From the NCBI GenBank assembly GCA_963854835.1, contig OY978525.1:17764309-17828308 (forward strand): a stretch of 64,000 nt of DNA. Reading direction: 5' to 3'. Position 1 is the stretch's first letter; every line of letters begins with the position of its first letter. The notes beneath the pieces were generated by a model. That model ran no database searches. It was given only the letters and a program-made list of their open reading frames with translations, and had not been told where the DNA came from. The DNA is from Megamerina dolium. Its lineage: Eukaryota > Arthropoda > Insecta > Diptera > Megamerinidae. This document shows positions 1-11,206 of this stretch, one piece after another. The translations under genes and the position numbers were made by a program.

Positions 1-552
1 GTTATGTATACGAAATATTTGTAAAAGAAAAAAGGAAAAAAAAAAAATAATACAAAAATAAAATCAGGAAGAAACTTTTCAAAAATTGAACAGACATCAT
101 GCCATCAACGCGTCTGAGACGCGACTTGCATACCTGATTGATGATATATTTGCGTGACTTAAAAATGCCACTAAATCGACACAAAGCTAGCTGTAAATAA
201 ATGTGCCCGTATGGTGCATAATTGTCAGCTTGCAAGTGTTGCATGCATATAAAAATATAAATTTGGAAAAAAATATTTTACAAAAAAAAAAAAAAAAGAC
301 GAAAGAGATGGAGCAAAAAAGTGAATATTACGACAGCAAAACTTAATCAAAATATTTTAGATTTACTACTTTAGTTTTTCTTTTTAATTTGTTCGTCTTT
401 GAACAGAAAGTTTTCGGATGGTCTTCCTTTAAAGACACTTAATCAAAAATTCCAACAAAAAAAATAATAATAACCTATCTATGGAAAGATTGTCCCTTGG
501 AGGCTACATCACTTAATGTCAAATATTGGGACTAACGATTAATTTTAAAGGA
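1..552. other. A+T-rich non-coding DNA
   Basis: I see homopolymer A runs and no recognisable protein similarity in any frame. The short open frames here are low-complexity. This stretch lies downstream of the 3' end of the minus-strand mariner remnant that follows, and I could not identify that element's outer inverted repeat in it. Confidence 0.6.
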
Positions 553-1547
553 TTATTTGTCAAAATTATCTTTTCCATCTTTCTGATAGCATATGAATTC
601 CGTTCCAAAAGAACTTCTCATTTTTTGAGGCCAAAAATTAATCAAAGCAATTTCGGATCCCCTGTACTGAAGTGAAGCGTATTCCAGTAGGGGCATCCTG
701 CATCGATCGAAACAAATAGTAGTCAGACGGAGGAATGTCGGGGCTCTGAGGCGGCTGAGGTAAAACTTCCTAGCCCCTGTTTTCCAAATAATTTTTAATA
801 GGTCTCCAACATAAAGCCGAGCATTGTAATGGTAGAATATTATAAACTCATGTCTAGTCGCATATTCTGGTCGTTTTTTGACGATTACTCTCATCAAACG
901 AATTAATTGTGTTCGGTACAGGTCATCGTCTGTCCCAATTTTAACAGCTCATTATACAAAACACCCTTCTGATCCCACTAAATGCTGAGCATTACTTTCG
1001 TGATATGAATACTATGCTTTGCCGTTAATTTTGGTGGTTGGCCGTGCTTCACATAAAAGAAAGAAATGTATTCGTAAATAATAAATTTTTCGCCACCAGT
1101 AACAATCCGATGCAAAAAAGACTTCTTCTGATATCGGTCGAGTAACGTATCCGACGAACAAAATTACCTTTCAACGTCTCATGTCTACAATTCATGTGGC
1201 ACCCAATTTCCTTGATTTTGAATGAATTCTGCTGCTTTTAAATGTTCGGAAATGATTGATTGAAACACTTTGAAGGATTATGCAAGATCTTTTTACGTTT
1301 AACAATAATCTTGGTCGAGTAATGCTTCCAATTCTTCATGTTCAAACTTTCTTGGTTGACCAGGACTGTTCTTGTCTTCTGTGTCGAAATCGCCACTTCT
1401 GAATCGTCTGAACCAGTACTCACAAGTTGAAATCGATGGAGCATGCTGCAGCGTGCGAAGTCTCTCAGGTGCAGATTTTTGCAAATGAAAGTGAAAAAAA
1501 AGTAATCCCTCCCGCAAATAGCGTTTCGTTGGTACAAAACTCGACAT
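553..1547 (-). pseudogene. Mos1-like mariner transposase, decayed copy (M1)
   Basis: Mariner transposases cut and paste DNA at TA sites with a DD34D catalytic core. Read on the minus strand, translation starts at 1547 with MSSFVPTKR, the typical Mos1-type start. It continues through CEYWFRRFRSGDFDTEDK and EELEALLDQD (paired-type helix-turn-helix domain), then GNWVPHEL, KSFLHRIVTG, KRPEYATR, the block SPDIPPSDYYLFRSMQ and finally ERWKR. Order and spacing fit the whole family protein, so most of the element's coding region is present. It is dead: there are several stops and frame changes, the first catalytic Asp of the usual TGDEKW block is Gly (TGGEKF, near 1090), and the second is Tyr (FYHYNA, near 832). 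The third Asp (SDYYLF) remains. Terminal inverted repeats were not located. Resemblance to the mauritiana subfamily is from memory of the family. Confidence 0.9.
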
Positions 1548-2099
1548 ATTCGATGCTCAAAAAAACCTTGTAGAGTTATTTTCTGAGCTCTGCAAATGTC
1601 GCTATCATTCATGAGCACCATATTTAATGGTCGTCGCTCGTATCGACAAAGTTATCAGGGGAAAAAATTGAGATGAGAAGGCACCAAATATATTTTGAGA
1701 AACATTCGACCGCCAGTCTTTCACTCTTAACATAAAATTTAACAAATAAAGCAACAAGTGTTGAAGGAATTAAAAAACATTTTGACAGTTTTAGAGTGAT
1801 CTAAAAATGATTAAAATGATATGCTCTGAAGGTAATCTATCAGTTAAATGGTGGACATTTCAATCTCGGATGCGGCACCAACATTATTATTATTAGCAGG
1901 TCTATTTGCGATTTTCTTAGTAAACAACCATTATAAGTTGACAGCCATCCTGTAGGGAGATCCGTCATCGAAGTATACCCGACAATGAAAAGGTCAGCGA
2001 ATCTGCTATACACTAATCGGAACAACCGCAAGAGTAAAATACAGTAGTCATCTTTATATAACTTATAGAAATATGTATAAAAACGAATTGAGCGGTCAG
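1548..2099. other. Non-coding spacer between M1 and a LINE remnant
   Basis: The first part (to roughly 1660) is probably the 5' untranslated part and end of the mariner read on the minus strand. The remainder shows no recognisable coding similarity. A short minus-strand frame at 1840-2031 has no family resemblance I can name. Confidence 0.45.
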
Positions 2100-2465
2100 C
2101 AGGTTGAATTTAATCACTGGATGTCGAACTTCTATTCTAAGGCTTAGTTAACGAGTTCTCCAAATTATCGAATAAGTTCTCACTGGGGATTGTATCAAAT
2201 ATATTTTGCCGGAGAATTAGTGATGCAAAAGAGGAAGAGGAGACTCTCAAACACTTACTCGGTAAGTGACCATAATTTTAGAAAAGAGAAACCATCTTTC
2301 CATCGTTCTTTAATCTAATCTTCTCCCAAGCTTCTCAAGATGATTTACAAGCACAAGCTAAAAAGATAAGAGGAGTTTCACAATTTATCCAAACAAATAT
2401 TAAAATCGTCCAAAGGCCTTCAAGTGCAACTTGCAAAGCTAATCCAACCTTATTCGTGTAGAAAA
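2100..2465 (+). pseudogene. C-terminal end of a non-LTR retrotransposon (LINE) polyprotein
   Basis: Around 2206 the plus strand encodes CRRISDAKEEEETLKHLLGK. This matches the zinc-knuckle-like block (C-x2-C...H...C) found after the RT or RNase H region of I/Jockey/LOA-type LINE proteins, where the usual form is C-R-x-C-x-D-A-E-E-E-E-T-x-x-H-L-L. Just upstream, the reading SSHWGLYQIYF fits the LTGHC-type segment that normally precedes it. Just downstream, FKSSKGLQVQLAKLIQPY-type readings in shifted frames fit the C-terminus. The copy has stops and frame changes and is 5' truncated. It sits in the same area as several other LINE fragments. Clade is not resolved. Confidence 0.6.
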
Positions 2466-4050
2466 ATATAAATATTCTTATATGATTATTTACATGTTAT
2501 CTTTGAATTTTTATAAATCAGAAATTTTCGTTATACAATATTTAAAACAAATCCAATATATTTTTACTTCTATTCAAATTTCTCATACTACATAAAGTTA
2601 GCTCAAAGCAATCAAAAATATGTCAATCACATACATCAAGTATCACAATATGTCAGTGATAAAAGTTTGATATATTTTTTTCTATAAATTGTATTAATAA
2701 AAACAACAACAACAACAATATTAGCAAAAGACCTAAAAAAATGTGCACATTCATATTTTGACACGAATCGAATCAAGCTTCAATTTTTTAGCAGTATATG
2801 TATGAAATGTCATTTTGAAGGGTGTTGATAAGTGATAATCGCCGAAAGCAATTTTCTGCATAAAGAATTCTATACTAGATGAGATGAAAATGGAAAATGA
2901 TAATCAAGTCTTTATAAAATGTGCAATTGCATAGGAAAAATGTCCATACCACTTTAATTTGTGTAAGCGAATAAGTATGCTATGCAATAGAAGTATTGAC
3001 CTCCAGCCTATAATGTGTGTGTATAATTGTATGAATATGAGTTGCACTTGTCATGTATGTACATATTTTCGCAGCAATACTTTCGCCTCTCCCCTCATAT
3101 TATACACATCCTGCGGAAGTTGTGGCATGCACTTGGCAAATCATATAGAATAGATCCCAGATATCTTGGCTATGACTAAGCGCATTTATATATAAGGAAT
3201 ATGGTATGTTTTGACACCCTCAACATTGACATCAAATTTTTTTCATCTGCCACTTGTTATAGGGGATGGTTTGTTATCATTCTAGTCTACTGAAGTTTTT
3301 TTTTTGTTTATATTCTACAAGTACATGAACGTATGATACATACGTTGTATGTAGTCTAAAGTAAAGGCCTTGCTGAAGGGTGGGAAAATATATATGTAAG
3401 CACGTAGGTAGACGTATAATCTTTACTAATATCCCTTACCAGGGTGCTACTGTGAAAAGATTTAATTTAGATATCAAAATCCAATTCATTATACTCACAG
3501 GCTATCATCATCTTGACTATTTCTCTATACTATATATTGTATATGTACCATGCTGGTATATGATGTACATACAAAGAATTGAGGAGCACTTTCTGAACCC
3601 CAACCATTCAACATACATATTTCTCCATAATGTTGAGGTTCAAGAATAAAAATAAGCCGCAAAAACCTTAAATATGTCATTTTGAATGCGTATTAAATCG
3701 TTGTTCAAGTGTATGGCAAATAAGTAAAAGCATACATCCAATCATCCCCAAAAAACGCTGTCCCCCTAGTAATATCCCAAACACGCACTCGATGACCCCA
3801 CCATAATAGTAGTTGAGCTGATGTTTATCACTCCAAAATATTATATACATAATTTTTTTGTTTCTATTGAACTTAGAGGGTCATATTGCCAATATCAACG
3901 GCTGCTGCACTTGCCGATTGCAAAAAATGAGGAAATATGTAGGCTGTTTTAAAAGAGCTCATTTTTAGCTTTACGGTTCGACGATGTTCATTTGCTATTT
4001 TTGCAAATAGTTTACAATGGTACGTGCCATCGCACACGAATACCCATTTT
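2466..4050. other. A+T-rich non-coding DNA with CAA repeats
   Basis: Contains a short CAA run (about 2702-2718) and long A+T tracts. Frames of 64-89 codons (2959-3153, 3380-3649) have no recognisable motif or coding-like composition. I see no gene. The segment 3930-4040 may be part of an old repeat, but I cannot place it. Confidence 0.5.
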
Positions 4051-5590
4051 TATACTCTGCATAATGCAATATGCATGGTATTTTCATTTCGGTCAGATGT
4101 TTGTGTCCACTTGAAGGAATCTCCGGAGATATAGACATGGATATATATTCGTGATCAGCGTCGATTAAATTTTCGATTTAACGATGTCCGTCCGTCCGTC
4201 CGTCTGTCTGTCACCTGGCTGGTTCGCACGATAACTTGAGTAAATATTGAGCTATTTCGATGAAATTTGGCATAAGTAATCTATGATCCAAGGGTACGGA
4301 GGGGATTGATATTGGGCATGATCGGTCAATAACCACGCCCACACCAAGCATTCAAAGCGACTAACCTTGAAATTTTCAAAATTTTTAATTTGCTATTACT
4401 CACACAATATACCACTTGGGACAACAATATTTTGCACATAGAGTTATATTATACTACTATATAACATCACCAAAAGTGGATGAGCCACGCCTACTTTCTA
4501 GCGTAGCTCCCATACAAAGTGTCTGTACTTCTTTTAAATTGAAACTGCTGTAACTTCTACAATCTTCTGTCTAGAATATAATTGACACTTAGATTAACAC
4601 GGTAGTCAAAAATAATATGGCAGAAAATCAATGTGCCACGCCCACTCCTTTTTGGGTCTCCCATACAAAGTTGCGGAAATTAAAAAAAATGTTACCGGTT
4701 ATAACTTGCAAACTATTCAGCGTAGAATAACGAGATTTAAGGTGTGGATTAGGATTGTACGAGCAACTAGGCTCACAGAAAATGGGCGCACCACGCCCAG
4801 TGTTTATCGTAGCACCCATACAAATTTTAAATTGAAACAGCTGTAACTTCGGCAATCTTCTGTCTAGAATAACCATAATTGACACTTAAATTAATATCGT
4901 AGTCGGCAAAAATCTGGCAGAAAATCAGTGTGCCACGCCCACTCCTTCATGGGTCTCCCATACAAAGTCGAGTGAATTAAACTAAAATTTTAAACTCCAT
5001 AGCTTACAACCCATTTAGCCTAGGACCACGAGACTTAGAGTATGGATTAGTATTGCACGAGCAACTAGGCTCACAGAAAATGGGCGCACCACGCCCAGTG
5101 TTTATCGTAGCCCCCATACAAATTTTAAATTGAAACAGCTGTAACTTAGGCAATCTTATGTCTACAATAACCATAATTGACACTTAAATTAATATCGTAG
5201 TCGGAAGTAATCTGGCGAATAATCAGTGTACTACGCCCACTTCTTATTCTTAAACAAAAATGTTAACCACCATAACTTAGAAACTATTCAACGTAGGACA
5301 CCAAATTTAAGGTGTGGATTAACATTGAAAAATTAATTGGATTTACTAGAAAGTGGTAAGCCACGCCCACTTTTTATATAGCTCCCATACTAAGCCTCGG
5401 AATTATCTTAAAATCCTTTTACTTCGTCAAAGTCAACCATATTTCGGGTGTAAATTAGTAGTATATGCAAAAATTGTTTCTCGAAAAGTGGAAATAAAAG
5501 AAAAGTTGGACATTCGAGTAAACTTTTTATATATAAATCTACATATGCAGGGTATAGTTTGGTCGGCCCCAGCCGACTGTAAGGAGATTT
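4051..5590 (+). repeat. Repeat family A, copy 1 (head, tandem array, tail)
   Basis: A 1.54-kb non-coding repeat found again at 7237-8872. The head starts TATACTCTGCATAATGCAAT and contains a TCCG/TCTG run (4188-4212), then TTCGCACGATAACTTGAGTA. The body is an array with a period of about 298 bp made of two related half-units of about 150 bp. Each half-unit carries CACGCCCA-type text followed by CCCATACAAA (for example near 4513, 4662, 4817, 4960 and 5116). The tail contains ATATGCAGGGTATA, the reverse complement of the corrected head (TATACCCTGCAT in copy 2), then a stem GTCGGC-CCCA-GCCGAC (5562-5577) and a T run. There is no credible ORF; the open frames inside are by-products of the array. 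The head resembles repeats I recall from Drosophila genomes, but no name is certain. Confidence 0.85.
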
Positions 5591-6066
5591 TTTGTTTTTT
5601 TTTTGGAAGATAACTTTTGTTTTTAGGGGAGAATACGAATATGAACTAAGTGTTCGTATGAAAGTCTGCTGGTCACTAAAGATTGTTGGACATCTTTGCA
5701 CGTATAAAGAGATAGGAAGCGTAAATTAAATTAATCGTTTAATTTGATTTTGCCCCTTATTCGTTTTCAATAATATCATTGAAAAAATGTAACAAATATC
5801 ATATCAACCGATTTGTGCTTGTGATAAGCACACTGGAGCAGAGAGGTATGTGCTTTATTTTGAGATGTTCTTTAAAGACAAATTAAAGTGAAATTCGTTT
5901 TAGTCTTTAATTATACTTGAAATATTCTGAGACTCTATAATTGCCAAATTTTTGTAAGAATATATTAAATGGACGAACATACTCCGTACATGAATGTGCT
6001 GTATTTAGAGCAAACTCATGGATGCTAACGAAGAGGAGGATTCAATAAATAGTGAAAGGACCACGT
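5591..6066. other. Spacer between repeat A copy 1 and mariner M2
   Basis: T-rich start, then A+T-rich sequence without coding similarity. The last part, from roughly 5990, could be the 5' untranslated region of the mariner that starts at 6067. No inverted repeat was found for it here. Confidence 0.4.
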
Positions 6067-6400
6067 ATGCCTTCAATCTATGATGCATTGGATTACTTCC
6101 ATCTGAAGCAAAATACAGTAGAATCATATTGAATGCTTATGGAAACTTAAGGAGAGCATACTCTTAGAAATTCACAGTCTTTTAATAGTTCAATATTTTG
6201 CAATATTTTCAAAAGAGGTGATTTTAGTGTAAGAAACAATAAACGTTTGAAAATGTCGATTTGCCAGCATTATTGGATAAGCACGATGGTCAATTGCAAA
6301 AGGAATCGATAGAACAATTGAATGTGTCCTAAAACTTACAAGCCATTGCCAAGATCATGACGATGGAAAAGTGAGTGTTACAAAAACTGACTAAGAGATA

Positions 6401-7136
6401 CCACCTTGATCTAAAAGTTCCCGGAATAACCACCGTGTGGCGCTCCCATCATTCCAATTTGAGTTCTGTTTTTTTGTTGTTGTTGTTTTTAAGTTGGTAC
6501 ATCTGTTGTTGATATTCCCTCTAAATCTTAACGTCATAGCTTGACATTTGCAAAAGTTATGTAGCCAAGAGTACATCTATCTCAGTGCTTCCTGCGATTT
6601 TTCCATTACTTCCTCTCGGCTGCTGAAACGCATTCCCCGTAATGGTTTTTTAACTCGATTGAACAGAAAGAAGTCACAGGGAGCCAATTCAGGTGAATTC
6701 GGTGGCTGTTGGATGGTATTGCTACATTTTTCATCAAAAAATTACGAATAATGTTGGCACTGTGCGACGGTGCGTTGTCATCGTGCAAAATCCACGAGTT
6801 TTCTGCCCACAATTCTGGTCTCTTTCCGTCGTACTCATGATCCTTTTGATGAATGTGGGATCGGATTCAATCTCGCAAATCATGTCTTTTGCGACGTCGA
6901 CACGGTCTCTTTTTTGCATGAAATTGATTGAAAATTGTAAAAAATCGCCAACACATAGAGAGATAGATGTATTTACTTTTGGCTACGTAACTTTTGCAAA
7001 TATCAAGCTATGATACTAAGATTTAGAAGAAATATCAACAACAGATGTACCAACTTAACAAAGAAAAACATACCTCAAATTGTAACGATGGGACCGTCAC
7101 ACGGTGGTTATTCCGGGAACTTTTTTATCAAGGTGG
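6401..7136 (-). mobile_element. Mariner deletion derivative with about 180-bp terminal inverted repeats
   Basis: A complete 736-bp element flanked by TA on both sides (6399-6400 and 7137-7138). The left end CCACCTTGATCTAAAAGTTC and the reverse complement of the right end CCACCTTGATAAAAAAGTTC begin inverted repeats. By eye the repeats can be followed to about 6583 on the left and back to about 6958 on the right, with scattered mismatches and small indels. Inside is a minus-strand remnant of a DD34D transposase. It is inserted into the Mos1-like mariner M2, so it is younger than M2. Inverted repeats of this length are unusual for a mariner, where about 30 bp is common; longer ends occur in some Tc1-like elements. 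Confidence 0.88.
6585..6919 (-). pseudogene. Mariner transposase remnant inside the 736-bp element
   Basis: On the minus strand from 6919 the reading MQKRDRVDVAKDMICEIESD then PTFIKRI matches the segment just before the first catalytic Asp in mariner transposases. The block around that Asp is deleted. A frame change follows and RPELWAENSWILHDDNAPSH picks up the second catalytic Asp. Further on, SPELAPCDFFLFNRVKKPLR contains the third, and REEVMEKSQEALR ends at a stop near 6585. So the N-terminal DNA-binding domain and the first catalytic Asp are missing, while two catalytic Asp and their surroundings are well kept. It cannot make an active enzyme. At most it could be mobilised in trans through its intact-looking ends. 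Confidence 0.88.
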
Positions 7137-7236
7137 TAGCTGAAAAATCAAAGCAGCACTTGCGAAATGCTACAGATAGATAGAAAAGAAAGTCATTCCT
7201 TCATTGAATAGTTACATGTTATGTCAACGAAATATT

Positions 7237-8872
7237 TATACCCTGCATAATGCAATATGCATGGTATATTCATTTCGGTCAGATGTTTGTGTCCACTTGA
7301 AGGAATCTCCGGAGATATAGACATAGATATATATTCGTGATCAGCGTCGATTAAATTTTCGATTTAACGATGTCCGTCCGTCCGTCCGTCTGTCTGTCAC
7401 CTGGCTGGTTCGCACGATAACTTGAGTAAATATTGAGCTATTTCAATGGAATTTGGCACAAGTAATCTATGATCCAAGGGTACGGAGGGGATTGATATTG
7501 GGCATGATCGGTCAATAACCACGCCTACACCAAGCATTCAAAGCGACTAACCTCGAAATTTTCAAAATCTTTAACTTGCTATAACTCACATAATATACGA
7601 CCTGGGACAACAATATTTGGCACATAGACCTACATTACACTACTATATAACCTCGCCAAAAGTGGTTGAGCCACGCCTACTTTTTAGCGTAGCTGTCATA
7701 CAAAGTGTCTGTACTTCTTTTTAATTGAAACAGCTGTAACTTCTACAATCTTCTGTCCAGAATAACCATAATTGACACTTAGATTAACACGGTAGTCGGA
7801 AATAATATGGCAGAAAATCAGTGTGCCACAACCACTCCTTTTTGGGTCTCCCATACAAAGTTGCGGAAATTAAAAAAAATGTTACCGGTTATAACTTGCA
7901 AACTATTTAGCGTAGAATAACGAGATTTAAGGTGTGGATTAGTATTGTACGAGCAACTAGAGTCACTTGAAATGGGCGCGCCACGCCCACTGTTTATTGT
8001 AGCCCCCATACAAATTTTAAATTGAAACAGCTGTAACTTCGGTAATCTTCTGTCTAGAATAACCATAATTCACAATTAAATTAATATCGTAGTCGGCAAA
8101 AATCTGGCAGAAAATCAGTGTGCCACGCCCACTCCTTCATGGGTCTCCCATACAAAGTCGAGTGAACTAAACTAAAATTTTAAGCTCCATAGCTTACAAA
8201 CCATTTAGCCTAGGACAACGAGACTTAGGGTATGGATTAGTATTGTACGAGCAACTAGGCTCACAGAAAATGGGCGCACCACGCCCACTGTTTATTGTAG
8301 CCCCCATACAAATTTTAAATTGAAACAGCTGTAACTTCAGCAATCTTCTGTCTAGAATAACCATAATTGACGCTTAAATTAATATCGTAGTCGGCAAAAA
8401 TCTGACAGAAAATCAGTGTGCCACGCCCCCTCCTTCATGAGTCTACCATACAAAGTCAAGGGAATTAAACTAAAACTTTTAAGCTCCATAACTTACAAAC
8501 CATTTAGCGTAGGACAACCAAATTTAAGGTGTGGATTGATATTGAAAAATTAATTAGATATACCAGAAGGAGATACGTCACGCCCACTTTTTATATATCT
8601 TCCGTATAAAGTCTCGGATTTATTTTAAATATTAAAACACCCATAACTTACTAATTAATACGCCTAGGTCAACCCATTGCAACCTATGTAGTTTAGTATT
8701 ATAGGCAGTAATTGATCCTCCAAAATTGGTGAGGTACGCCTACTTCTTAATGTAGGTCCTATACAAAGTAGTGGAAGAAAAGGATGGATATACGAGCAAA
8801 CTTTTTATATATACCTCTACATATGCAGGGTATAATTTGGTCGGCCCCAGCCGACTGTAAGGAGATTTTTTT
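7237..8872 (+). repeat. Repeat family A, copy 2
   Basis: Second, slightly longer copy (about 1.64 kb) of the repeat at 4051-5590. The head is nearly identical (TATACCCTGCATAATGCAAT, then the same TCCG/TCTG run at 7377-7400). The array has CAGAAAATCAG landmarks at 7811, 8108 and 8406, giving a period of 297-298 bp. The tail is the same, with the GTCGGC-CCCA-GCCGAC stem near 8840-8855 and a T run. It interrupts the mariner M2 reading frame between the IVTG block and the KSYV block, so its two ends can be placed to within a few bases. Target-site duplication is uncertain. No protein is encoded. Possible alternatives are a Helitron-like or satellite-carrying MITE-like element; the sequence alone does not settle this. 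Confidence 0.85.
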
Positions 8873-8956
8873 TTAACAATTCGTAGCGATAAAAATCATA
8901 TGTTAGCAGCGGCTATCTGGCTGCATCTGCCAAGATGATTCGTGACGTGATTCTAG

Positions 8957-9138
8957 GAACTGTTACGCTACAACGGTTCTGCCATACGGAACCAGCTAAT
9001 ATAAGTAGGTACTTTCTAATGCTCTCCACATTTAATACGCACAACAGTACTGAAAGAGAAGCTCGGTGGTCTCACAAAGGGATTTTCTGGCCTAAGTCTG
9101 TCCTATCCGAGGGTAACCACAATAACCTTACCTAACCT
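8957..9138 (+). repeat. LINE/SINE 3' tail fragment ending in AACCT units
   Basis: The stretch around GGTTCTGCCATACGGAACCA, then AGCTCGGTGGTCTCACAAAG and GGCCTAAGTCTGTCC, and the terminal ACCTTACCTAACCT match the reverse complement of 10880-11060 over its whole length. That region is the body and tail of a tRNA-derived SINE. This copy lacks the tRNA-like head, so it is a 5'-truncated retroposed copy. It interrupts the third block of mariner M2. Confidence 0.8.
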
Positions 9139-10380
9139 TTAATGACAATAAACCATGCCTCGAGCAACACATTCTGGACTGCATTCAAATTCCACTAGAT
9201 TCCCCCACAATTCAATATTACTGTCTCATTTCATTTCATTTCATTAGAAAACGAAAAGTGAGCAAAATCTATTTTCACTTTATAACGCATTGAACAATTA
9301 AAATGCAACAATTAAAAAAAAAGAAAACAATGTGTAAACATGGCAACCGGCAAATTAACACACCATAATGATGCCACTCAATTTGAATTTTAATTTGAAC
9401 ACGAGAAATGTCGTTGTCTTTATCGTTGTCGCATAATTCAAAACAACGAAAGTGATGAAATTCATTTTAGAAGACAAAAGAAAATAAATAAAAATAAAAT
9501 AATTACATGCATGAATAACAACAAGTTGACTGGGATACACTTAATGTTGCATACCAGTGAACGCAAATGAGCGAGAGAGAGACAGAGGCAAATGTAGAAT
9601 GATCCTGTTCAAAGAACAAACAGACCGAAAAAGAGACAAACAATAGCAACATTCGTATGCATGTAGACAAAGGTGGCACAAATTTGTAAATGCGCCGTAA
9701 ATGAATAAAATCAAAGGCATGCTGCTGCCATCATATGATGTGATCATCATTATATCGCATCACATCGCATCACATCACATCAATGCAATTGTAAGTAAAT
9801 CAAAAACAATGAAACTGACATTATAATTCCAGTAACTATGGGCAATTGCAATACGCAGGTACGCATTTTGATTTCGTACATAATATGTATGTACATATAT
9901 TATGACTGTTGTTGTTGTGCGTCACTAAAATGCTGTTCAACATAGTCATTGTCATTGTCGTTGTCATTCTCATACGCATCGTGTGATATGAGTTTGGCTG
10001 ACTGATTTTGTAGAATTTTGTAGTAAATATAAAGGTATATAAAATTTTTTTCATATGACTGAACATGCACGAATAGAATTTGGAGTCATTACCTTTGAAA
10101 AGGGATATATTAAATATATGCTTCTGTATACACTCTTACACATTTACAGGATGTTAATAACTAATTTTTATTGCTTTATAAATTCGAGAAATATCTCTTT
10201 TGTTAGCTATCGAATAGTTAGAATATTCCTTTTAAATATTTTAAACATAATTATGATATGGGTTACAGGGTAAGGGGTAAGGAAGGTTTGTTAAACGCTA
10301 AGTTATCAACAATTTACTAATGTTTTATTCATGTCAATTTGAACTGGACTTTTAATTATAGCGTTTATAGCAATGTTATA
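9139..10380. other. A+T-rich non-coding DNA
   Basis: Contains short repeats such as TTTCATTTCATTTCAT (about 9226-9244), a CATCACATCG-type run (9750-9782) and a GTTGTCATTGTC run near 9950. No frame shows a recognisable protein. Open frames of 61-76 codons are low-complexity. Confidence 0.6.
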
Positions 10381-10876
10381 GCCTAGACAGACGGCAGCCT
10401 AATTCCAGATTACCGAGTTAATTCGAATTAACTCGGGCATTAACTGCAGCTAATCCGCATAAACTCTATGAGTTAATTCTCAAAATAAAAGAGGATTAGG
10501 GCAATTTGCGAAGGCAACACTGCTGAAAATTGTCTATTGTGAATTTTTCTCCATCCATTTTACAAAATATTAGGTGTGTTCGCAAACGAAATACTTTCAA
10601 CAATTGTTTACAGTTTTCAACATGAAAAGTCAATAATGAACGGTGAATGTCAATTTACAAGTTTCTGATCGTTTTCAGTTCGCGTACTTCTTGTAGATTT
10701 TCTCATATCGAGAGTGATAGATTAGAAATTAATAGTGATAGTAATGTAAGTGGATAGACCTAATAAAACAGCAATCAGCCGTTTAGTTAATCCGCAATAC
10801 TGCCGTCTGTCAGGTTATTATTTTATTCGGATTAAGTGCGCCGGTAATCCGGAATTAGGCTGCCGTCTGTCTAGGC
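10381..10876. mobile_element. MITE-like element with about 37-bp inverted ends
   Basis: The left end GCCTAGACAGACGGCAGCCT then AATTCCAGATTACCG and the right end CGGTAATCCGGAATTAGGCT then GCCGTCTGTCTAGGC are inverted copies with about one mismatch. Both are flanked by TA (10379-10380, 10877-10878). The interior of about 420 bp has no coding potential. A perfect 24-nt palindrome CCGAGTTAATTCGAATTAAC... lies at 10413-10436, just inside the left end. A subterminal direct repeat (CTGCCGTCTGTC) is near 10799, about 60 bp inside the right copy of the same word. The autonomous partner is unknown. The right end abuts the tail of the SINE next door. Confidence 0.85.
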
Positions 10877-11206
10877 TATTAGGTTAAGTTAGGTTTTATA
10901 TGGCTGCCCTCTCTCTGAGAGGACACACTTAGGCCAGAAAGACCCATTGTGATACCACCGAGCTTTTCTTCCAACACTATTGTGCGTGTTAAATTTGGAC
11001 AGCATTAGAAGGGACCTACTTATATTAGCCAGTTCCGAATGGCAGAACCCTTGTGACATCACTTTAACTTAGTTTTGTCACAGAGCTATTTTAAGAAGCA
11101 TTTCTGGCAAATTGTTACTGCCTGAAAAATTGCCAATTCTTGCCGGCAGACGGGTACCGTTCGAAAGAAAAATCTTTTCGATATTAAATTTTACTATGCT
11201 TCAGCT

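Larger units (their letters stand above)
6067..8950 (+). mobile_element. Mos1-like mariner (M2), split into three blocks by later insertions
   Basis: Three separated blocks on the plus strand read as one Mos1-type transposase. Block 1 (6067-6398) gives YFHLKQNTVESY, then CNIFKRGDFSV, FENVDLPALLDKHDGQLQ and EQLNVS, each with a clear Mos1 counterpart. Block 2 (7139-7236) gives STCEMLQIDRKE and then KSFLH-stop-IVTCYVNEIF, matching the stretch around the first catalytic Asp (TGDEKWI); that Asp is lost. Block 3 (8875-8950) gives NNS-stop-R-stop-KSYVSSGYLAASAKM, matching the following NPKRKKSYVDPGQPATSTA-like stretch. The gaps hold a complete small mariner (6401-7136) and repeat A copy 2 (7237-8872). 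After about 8950 the reading runs into a LINE/SINE tail and the rest is not found. Stops and frameshifts are numerous, so it is an old dead copy. Confidence 0.8.

Noticed and set aside
4628..4885. Frames of 71-86 codons on both strands inside repeat A (also 7818-8066)
   Set aside because: They arise from the tandem array, recur with the repeat period and show no protein family resemblance.
9541..9750. Repetitive CATCACATCG-type words as a CRISPR-like or satellite array
   Set aside because: Units are 5-6 nt and irregular, with no spacers. A simple microsatellite-like stretch in a eukaryotic context.
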